From NCBI GenBank assembly GCA_946803715.1, contig CAMPET010000203.1, positions 110,567-120,702 of the forward strand: 10,136 nucleotides of DNA, in the 5' to 3' direction. The notes under the pieces are model-generated. The model was not told where the DNA came from. It worked only from the letters and a program-made list of their open reading frames with translations, and ran no database searches. Positions 7,201 to 10,136 of this stretch are shown in pieces (within the stretch, counting starts at the first letter, position 1; every line of letters starts with the position of its first letter). The stretch comes from Beroe ovata (taxonomy: Eukaryota; Ctenophora; Nuda; Beroida; Beroidae). A program made the translations under genes and the position numbers.

Positions 7201-8445
7201 CCAGGTTTAGACAGGGGCTACTGTCGCACGGCAGGACCACCCTGTCACACAGAGTGCCACCGTATCCCTGAGGACAGTCACATTCGTATGTACCGAGTGT
7301 GTTACGGCACACCCCGCCGTTCTGACACTGTGACACGCCCTCGTCACACTCATTGATATCCTGTTCACAGTTGGTGCCCGAGTACCCGACACACAGACAC
7401 TCGTACCGCCCCACGTGGTCGATACACTCGTTGTCATAGTAACACGGGTCTGCCGCACACTCGTCTATCTCATTGTCACAGTGGTCGCCCTCGTAACCCT
7501 GGTCACAATCACAGTGATATGAGTTGATCTCGTCAACACATGTTCCATGCACACTGCATGGGCTGACCGCGCACTCATCTATATTCACACTGCACGTGTC
7601 TCCTGAGAAACCAGCATGGCAAGTGCACACAAACCGGTCCGCACAGTCCGGAGCTGTGCACTCAGCGCATGTGCCGTTGTTACACAGGTTCTTGTGTGTG
7701 CACGGATCTCTCAGTCCCTCACACGTTTTCCCACCGTATCCAGGAGTGCATGTGCACTGGAAATCAGCTATTTTATCCGTGCACGTTGCTCCATTCTTGC
7801 ACGGCTCACCTGCACAGTCGTCAGTGTTAGTTTCACAGAACTTGCCCTCGAACCCCTCCTCACACACGCACACTTCTTGTCCGTCCTGGGGTGAACAGAT
7901 ACCGTGTTCACTGCACGGAGATATGAAGCAGGGTGGATGTTCCTTTTCACACCTATCCCCATGGTAATGGTCAGTGCACGTGCACTTGAATGTGCGCGTC
8001 CCATCCCCACTCTCCACAGTCTCACATTGTCCCCCATTGAGGCACGGACCCTCTTCACACTTGTCCAGACTGACATCACAGTCCCTCCCCTCGTACCCTT
8101 CATCACAGGTGCATGTGTAATCTGCTGTGAGGTCAGTGCATGTGCCGTGCATGCACGGATTAGCGGCACATTCATCTGTGTTCTGTAGGCAGAGCGGTCC
8201 CTCCCAGCCCTCTTTGCACTGGCACTGGTAGTTGCACAGGTTAACCACACTGATGCACATGTAGCTGTTCTCCGAGCACGCGTTACCCTCGCAGAAATCC
8301 ACTTCCTGCTCACATAGCGGGCCCGAGAAGGCACAGGGGCAGTCACACTTGAACCCCTTGACCTGGTCCACACAGGTGGCACCCTGCAGACAGGTAACTG
8401 TGGCACACTCGTCTATCTCTTCCTCACACCTGCCACCTTCAAATC
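1247..8445 (-). CDS. Giant last exon: secreted EGF/laminin-G repeat protein (C-terminal 2,398 residues)
   Basis: One uninterrupted exon encodes the C-terminal 2,398 residues of a large extracellular protein and ends in TGA at 1249–1247. It opens at an AG acceptor (minus strand, 8447–8446). The first two bases complete a phase-1 Gly codon from exon E, restoring the EGF pattern ...CADTG-FEGGRC. The order is 13 EGF, LamG1, 2 EGF, LamG2, EGF, LamG3, EGF, LamG4, 14 EGF, LamG5, EGF, LamG6, EGF, LamG7 and a 14-residue tail. Many EGFs carry the calcium-binding D-x-D/E-x-C start and the C-x-D/N-x4-Y/F-x-C-x-C hydroxylation pattern. No transmembrane segment or cytoplasmic tail follows LamG7, so the product is probably secreted. 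Such proteins usually act in matrix, apical lumen or cell-cell contacts and often bind calcium, glycans or receptors. The closest known layouts are Eyes shut/Spacemaker and Crumbs, but the domain count differs and orthology is not shown. The reading frame can be extended to an ATG at 8581, but that part is intronic. The real start lies right of the window. Confidence 0.95.
1292..1789 (-). other. Laminin G domain 7 (C-terminal)
   Basis: The most canonical LamG of the seven: SYLKLKQP, LVLSLVFKADQRSGLLFTT, then DGEWHFVHVTLRAAHAVLLLD, IYIGGSP and VIGCVESVAL, with the partner Cys in VRYC. An extra cysteine pair (in LRCPRR and DKCAS) may form a second disulfide. The base composition here is more GC-rich than in the rest of the exon. 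Only 14 residues (QDNIPESSIYNFRL) follow before the stop. Confidence 0.92.
1790..1906 (-). other. Single EGF module between LamG6 and LamG7
   Basis: Six cysteines from MRACDRDDLC to GSQC. The final loop is short, like the EGF between LamG2 and LamG3. Confidence 0.82.
1907..2341 (-). other. Laminin G domain 6
   Basis: About 145 residues. The strands VRVGVRGNGPLLTGV, WMDVTITLDSEYVELTL and VSVYVGGAPHL match the LamG pattern, and the domain ends with MRGCLTDLYVD and a partner Cys in VYEC. Confidence 0.85.
2342..2461 (-). other. Single EGF module between LamG5 and LamG6
   Basis: Six cysteines, ending LCPLGYTGQYC, a textbook EGF C-terminal loop. No calcium-binding start. Confidence 0.88.
2462..2911 (-). 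other. Laminin G domain 5
   Basis: About 150 residues: LNLRFRPSRSGYVLQI, then WNSLTVVMRRGDSYTLTLN and VHIGDGG, ending in FIGCVYNL and a final Cys in VRQC. The last two cysteines form the expected LamG pair. An RGDS sequence lies in the turn of the WNSLTV hairpin (RGD codons 2630–2638). Confidence 0.85.
2912..4531 (-). other. Second EGF array (14 modules)
   Basis: Fourteen consecutive EGF modules separate LamG4 from LamG5. Calcium-binding starts (DIDEC, DVDDC, PVDNC) occur in several. The second module has C-V-P-C where the family normally has C-x-C. The third lacks the usual G-Y/F-x-G loop. Strict O-fucose sites occur at 4016–4036 and 3896–3916, and an O-glucose site at 3461–3478. Confidence 0.93.
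4532..4939 (-). other. Laminin G-like domain 4 (divergent, cysteine-free)
   Basis: About 136 residues with a LamG-like strand order: ISYHKEFDVSTHIDLTVL, GTVLYVPP, LKTVSVYSGEDLVYQMD and RFFIGHP, the last in the place of the IGG strand. It has no cysteine at all, so the usual terminal disulfide is absent. It is the most divergent of the seven. The call rests on position and strand pattern. Confidence 0.65.
4940..5041 (-). other. Single EGF module between LamG3 and LamG4
   Basis: A compact six-cysteine module, TPTCGVNPCNSGTCSG through GDTC, of 34 residues. It lacks the calcium-binding start. Confidence 0.85.
5042..5611 (-). other. Laminin G domain 3
   Basis: About 190 residues, the longest LamG here. 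Recognisable parts are FQIRFRSEVDEGVLMYMA, WNTVTLTISSQRLALQLN and SIIIGGVMDV, the last giving the typical I-x-I-G-G strand. It has one cysteine only (in RVTCS), which has no obvious partner in the domain. An N-glycosylation site (NHT) precedes the WNTV strand. Confidence 0.82.
5612..5716 (-). other. Single EGF module between LamG2 and LamG3
   Basis: Six cysteines in EGF order, from QCGNIIC to GPTC. The final loop is short and lacks the aromatic G-Y/F step, as is common in EGFs lying between LamG domains. Confidence 0.85.
5717..6217 (-). other. Laminin G domain 2
   Basis: About 167 residues with the LamG strand pattern (YEFTLEINPEFPRGFIAAF, TWTLVQVQMMGDRVSLALDG). The last strand region GFFGEIHPLTFNN takes the place of the usual GC-x-x-x-L motif, so the canonical C-terminal cysteine pair is missing. 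Two cysteines in the middle (in GHCTL and LRCSD) could pair instead. Confidence 0.8.
6218..6439 (-). other. Acidic linker, degenerate 4-Cys EGF and one compact EGF
   Basis: Between LamG1 and LamG2 lies a 16-residue acidic stretch (SSDESDDEVVEVVEVE). Next comes an EGF-like module with only four cysteines at the C2, C4, C5 and C6 places, starting CENGG. A short six-cysteine EGF follows (about 6218–6316). The acidic stretch is built partly from 9-nt repeats at 6392–6418. Confidence 0.8.
6440..6904 (-). other. Laminin G domain 1
   Basis: About 155 residues after EGF 13 show the LamG beta-sandwich pattern: a start of ILQFSENSRATLPR type, alternating hydrophobic strands (GVRLRLGLKL, LELVVGNQTEV) and the terminal SGCLIDL motif. 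The Cys of that motif probably pairs with the Cys of FDEC at the domain end. An N-glycosylation site (NQT) and an RGD tripeptide (6568–6576) fall inside it. Confidence 0.8.
6905..8445 (-). other. First EGF array in the giant exon (13 modules)
   Basis: Thirteen EGF-like modules run from the end of the split exon E/F module to LamG1. Most have six cysteines in the EGF order and end in C-x-C-x2-G-Y/F-x-G-x2-C. Calcium-binding starts (DIDEC, EIDEC, NTDEC, NTDDC types) recur, suggesting a rigid rod. With the seven modules encoded or begun upstream, this makes 20 consecutive EGFs. Two modules depart from the pattern: one has seven cysteines (8186–8305) and one has eight (7586–7714). Confidence 0.92.
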
Positions 8446-8642
8446 CTGGGCGAGGGGGAAGTAGGGGGTAAGAGAGCGGGAATGAGGGGATAAGAGAGGT
8501 GGAATGAGGAGATAAGGGAGGGGGAATGAGGGAATAAGACAGGGGGATGAGGGAAAAAGCGAGGGGGGTGAGGGAATACATTGGGTTGAGGGAGTTTGTG
8601 AAGGGAGTATTATAAAAACCGAGAACCGTGTGTTTTATAAAC
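8446..8642 (-). other. Intron E/F (197 bp) with CT-rich minisatellite
   Basis: The donor is GTTTAT (8642–8637), weaker than the other donors seen. The acceptor is CCCAG at 8450–8446. Phase 1. Reading through from exon E gives only two more codons and then TAA, so retention would truncate the protein. The right half of the acceptor side is a long pyrimidine-rich tract made of 21–22-bp tandem repeats. Confidence 0.88.
8473..8580. repeat. Intronic minisatellite, five 21–22-bp units
   Basis: On the plus strand the units begin at 8473, 8495, 8517, 8539 and 8560, and share a purine core of gggaatgagggataag type. A degenerate copy lies to their left (about 8448–8472). On the transcribed strand this is an almost pure CT tract upstream of the exon F acceptor. 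It contains no stop in the exon F frame, so the frame stays open back to 8581. Confidence 0.92.
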
Positions 8643-8758
8643 CTGTGTCTGCGCAGTTACACTGTATGACATTGTCTAGCACACTGCATATTCCCCCATT
8701 GAGACAACTCGTCTCGTCACACTTCTCTATCTCTACTTCACAGCGTACTCCTTCGTGA
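8643..8758 (-). CDS. Exon E: EGF modules, same gene
   Basis: The exon is 116 nt: one base completing a Thr codon, 38 codons and a phase-1 G. It gives HEGVRC, which ends the EGF begun in exon D, then EVEIEKCDETSCLNGG through CNCADT, whose last loop is completed by exon F. The acceptor is tctctgcag (AG at 8760–8759) and the donor is GTTTAT. The frame was set by the EGF cysteine spacing and agrees at both ends. Confidence 0.9.
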
Positions 8759-8868
8759 CTGCAGAGATATGACAGAATAGGGTACCACAGTATGGATCAG
8801 TGATCACCACAGTTCCCATGGTAACGTGACCACAATAACGTGTTTACTAGAATCACGTGTCTACTAAC
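8759..8868 (-). other. Intron D/E (110 bp)
   Basis: Donor GTTAGT at 8868–8863, acceptor ATCTCTGCAG, phase 2. A pyrimidine-rich stretch precedes the acceptor. The plus strand repeats taacgtg three times (about 8822, 8837 and 8865). It is the shortest intron in the window. Confidence 0.85.
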
Positions 8869-9006
8869 GTGTCCGGGCAGACACAGGAATATCCAGCGAT
8901 CTGGTCGACACAGACACCACCATTTCCACACTGGTGGTCTACACAGTCGTCTGTGTTCACTTCACAGAACTCCCCCTCATAGCCGTTCTTACACTCACAT
9001 CGGAAC
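8869..9006 (-). CDS. Exon D: EGF modules, same gene
   Basis: The exon is 138 nt: one base completing Gly, 45 codons and two bases (AC). It reads FRCECKNGYEGEFC, the end of one EGF. A calcium-type module NTDDCVDHQCGNGG follows and runs to CVCPD, completed by exon E. Acceptor cacacctcag, AG at 9008–9007. The hydroxylation pattern C-V-D-x4-Y-x-C-V-C is present. Confidence 0.9.
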
Positions 9007-9179
9007 CTGAGGTGTGATTGTACAGTGTGATTATTTGTAGTGTGATAATTTGTTGTGTGATGTAGCGTGATTGTGGTGTGCAGTAGTTACTGGAGAGTGG
9101 AGGGTGGTCACGCACCGTGATTGATTGGAATCATGGTCACGTGGTCACATGGCCACATATTTGTCACCATACAACTCAC
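9007..9179 (-). other. Intron C/D (173 bp) with short tandem repeat
   Basis: Donor GTGAGT at 9179–9174, acceptor ctcag before exon D, phase 2. Read-through from exon C meets TGA at once. A degenerate tandem repeat with gtgtgat cores lies at 9012–9071. Confidence 0.87.
9012..9071. repeat. Degenerate ~15-bp tandem repeat with GTGTGAT core
   Basis: GTGTGAT occurs at 9012–9018, 9025–9031, 9040–9046 and 9055–9061, with gcgtgat at 9065–9071. The spacings are 13, 15, 15 and 10 bp, with T/A-rich filler. It lies within the acceptor-side part of intron C/D. Confidence 0.8.
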
Positions 9180-9375
9180 CCTCCCTGGAAGTTATCGCAC
9201 TGGGCGTCATTTTGGCACGGGTCCAATTCACACTCATTGACATCCTCTTCACACGTCAGTCCTGTCCAAGAGTCAGGACATTGGCACGTGAAGTCGCCCA
9301 GACCATCGGTACAGATGCCGCCATTCCTACAGGGGTCACCAGCACAGTCATCTATATTCTCCTCACACAGCTCAC
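9180..9375 (-). CDS. Exon C: EGF modules, same gene
   Basis: The exon is 196 nt: two bases completing Gly, 64 codons and two bases (GG). It completes the exon B module (ELC), encodes a full calcium-type EGF (NIDDCAGDPCRNGG through GLTC) and starts a third (DVNECELDPC to DNFQGG). The acceptor follows a strong pyrimidine tract (tctgtcag, AG at 9377–9376). The donor GTGAGT is consensus. Confidence 0.92.
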
Positions 9376-9611
9376 CTGACAGAGGGGGGAGAGGGGGGAG
9401 AGAGAGAGATAGAGAGAGAGATCAGGTTGTGATCCGGTATGGTATCCAGATACCTACCCAGTGGGTAGGTGTGACTTTTATTCTACTAAAACATGGTACA
9501 AATGGACTGATGTCCGCTCTGAGAGCAGAGGTTACACACACATACATGTCACGTCTGCATGCAGGGTGTGACACACACATGTGTTACGCCGTGACGGGGG
9601 GGGTCACATAC
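9376..9611 (-). other. Intron B/C (236 bp), GA-rich tract and small hairpins
   Basis: Donor GTATGT, acceptor ctgtcag, phase 1. Read-through from exon B gives GGT ATG TGA. The plus strand is a (GA)n and G-run tract at about 9380–9421, which is the pyrimidine tract on the transcript. Two overlapping inverted repeats lie at 9441–9469. Confidence 0.9.
9441..9469. repeat. Two overlapping short inverted repeats
   Basis: GGTATC (9441–9446) pairs with GATACC (9449–9454) across two bases. CCTACCC (9453–9459) pairs with GGGTAGG (9463–9469) across three bases. The two hairpins share the bases CC and so exclude each other in part. They lie in intron B/C. Confidence 0.75.
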
Positions 9612-9857
9612 CAGTGAAGAACTCCGTACAGTGACACTTGTACTGCTTGTCCTCTAAATCCTCACACTCAGCTCCATTGTAACACGGACTCTTGCCGTCT
9701 TTACAGTTCCCAATGTAGATGTTACATGACCACCCGTCATAGCCCACGTCACAGATACACGTCCTGCTGTTGATGCCGTCCACACACGTGCCGTGTTCAC
9801 TACACGGGTCAGCCGCGCACTCGTCAAAATTAGTCTCACACCTCTCCCCGACGAATC
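9612..9857 (-). CDS. Exon B: three EGF modules (two partial), same gene
   Basis: The exon is 246 nt: two bases completing Gly, 81 codons and a phase-1 G. It begins FVGERC, closing the exon A module. A full calcium-type EGF follows (NFDECAADPCSEHGTC through GWSC), then YIGNCKDGKSPC to CTEFFTG, finished by exon C. Acceptor acacccag (AG at 9859–9858), donor GTATGT. CSEHGTC fits the POFUT1 O-fucose consensus C2-x4-S/T-C3. Confidence 0.92.
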
Positions 9858-9976
9858 CTGGGTGTTACACATGTTACACCGGGCGTGTATACCATAGTGT
9901 GACATGTAACACCGTATGCACACAGTGCAACACAACATATCAGTAACACACATAGAACACGTGACACAATATTTAC
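9858..9976 (-). other. Intron A/B (119 bp) with 9-bp inverted repeat
   Basis: Donor GTAAAT (9976–9971), acceptor acacccag, phase 1. It is rich in TGT/ACA and has no in-frame stop on read-through from exon A, but its length is not a multiple of three, so retention would shift the frame. GGTGTTACA (9861–9869) is the reverse complement of TGTAACACC (9905–9913). Confidence 0.88.
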
Positions 9977-10110
9977 CTGAAGGGCAGGTACACTGGAAAT
10001 GAGTTGCGTTCACGTTGTTACAGGGTGCTCCCTGTTCACACGGGTTTGAGTCACATGGCTCAGGTGGAATCTCACAAAACTCTCCCTTGAAACCGTCCAC
10101 ACATTGACAC
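9977..10110 (-). CDS. Exon A: EGF modules, same gene (most upstream exon visible)
   Basis: The exon is 134 nt: one base completing a codon from an unseen exon, 44 codons and a phase-1 G. It starts CQCVDGFKGEFC, the end of an EGF begun upstream. It then encodes IPPEPCDSNPCEQG through FQCTCPS, completed by exon B. CDSNPC fits the O-glucose consensus C1-x-S-x-P/A-C2. Acceptor ttttacacag (AG at 10112–10111), donor GTAAAT. The half-module at its start shows that more EGF exons lie beyond the window. Confidence 0.88.
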
Positions 10111-10136
10111 CTGTGTAAAAGTGAGTGAGGAGAGTG
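10111..10136 (-). other. Start of a further upstream intron (partial)
   Basis: Only the acceptor end is visible: a CT-rich stretch, then ttttacacag. The donor lies right of the window. Confidence 0.8.

Noticed and set aside
8473-8580. CRISPR-like array
   Set aside because: Units follow each other with no unique spacers and differ from copy to copy. It is a minisatellite in an animal intron.
8446-8581. ATG at 8581 as the start of a complete 2,444-residue protein with a hydrophobic signal-like start
   Set aside because: The segment is a CT-rich intronic minisatellite. A good acceptor at 8447–8446 joins in phase to exon E and restores an EGF module, and EGF exons continue upstream.
9654-10100. 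A continuous 148-residue minus-strand reading frame running from exon A through the next intron
   Set aside because: After the GTAAAT donor the frame reads 119 bp of intron and then exon B in the wrong frame. Splicing restores the EGF cysteine pattern exactly.

Overview
The window is animal (or close holozoan) nuclear DNA. It has spliced genes with GT–AG introns, long tandem EGF-like and laminin G modules, a CaaX-ended small-GTPase tail and AATAAA polyadenylation signals. Introns are short (110–236 bp) and the two genes converge with only about 1.1 kb between their stop codons, so the genome is compact. A sponge or another marine invertebrate would fit, but the sequence alone does not settle the taxon.

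Almost everything from about 1250 to 10110 is the 3' part of one minus-strand gene for a very large extracellular protein. Six exons are visible, read right to left: A 9977–10110, B 9612–9857, C 9180–9375, D 8869–9006, E 8643–8758, and a giant last exon F 1247–8445 (7,199 nt). The splice phases agree throughout and give 2,675 residues in the window. The first exons, with the start codon and signal peptide, lie beyond base 10136. The visible protein has half an EGF module, then 20 consecutive EGF modules, LamG1, two EGFs (one degenerate), LamG2, EGF, LamG3, EGF, LamG4, 14 EGFs, LamG5, EGF, LamG6, EGF, LamG7, a 14-residue tail and a stop. There is no transmembrane segment, so the product is probably secreted. 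The layout recalls Eyes shut/Spacemaker and Crumbs, but seven LamG domains and a second 14-EGF block match neither exactly.

The left edge holds a second, easily missed gene. At 23–136 on the plus strand is the last coding exon of what looks like a Rheb-type small GTPase, ending in the prenylation box CSVM. Its splice acceptor is the end of an (AC)n microsatellite. A repeat-rich 3' UTR and a good AATAAA plus GT/T-rich signal follow at 403–421.

Between the genes (about 420–1246) lies AT-rich DNA with no supported coding region, taken to contain the facing 3' ends. It holds a short tandem repeat and a 22-bp near-palindrome just after the stop of the giant gene. The minus-strand gene has no canonical AATAAA or ATTAAA in this interval.

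The introns carry minisatellites, pyrimidine tracts and small inverted repeats. One intronic minisatellite makes the largest naive reading frame seem to start with a hydrophobic, signal-peptide-like segment. That segment is intron, not protein.
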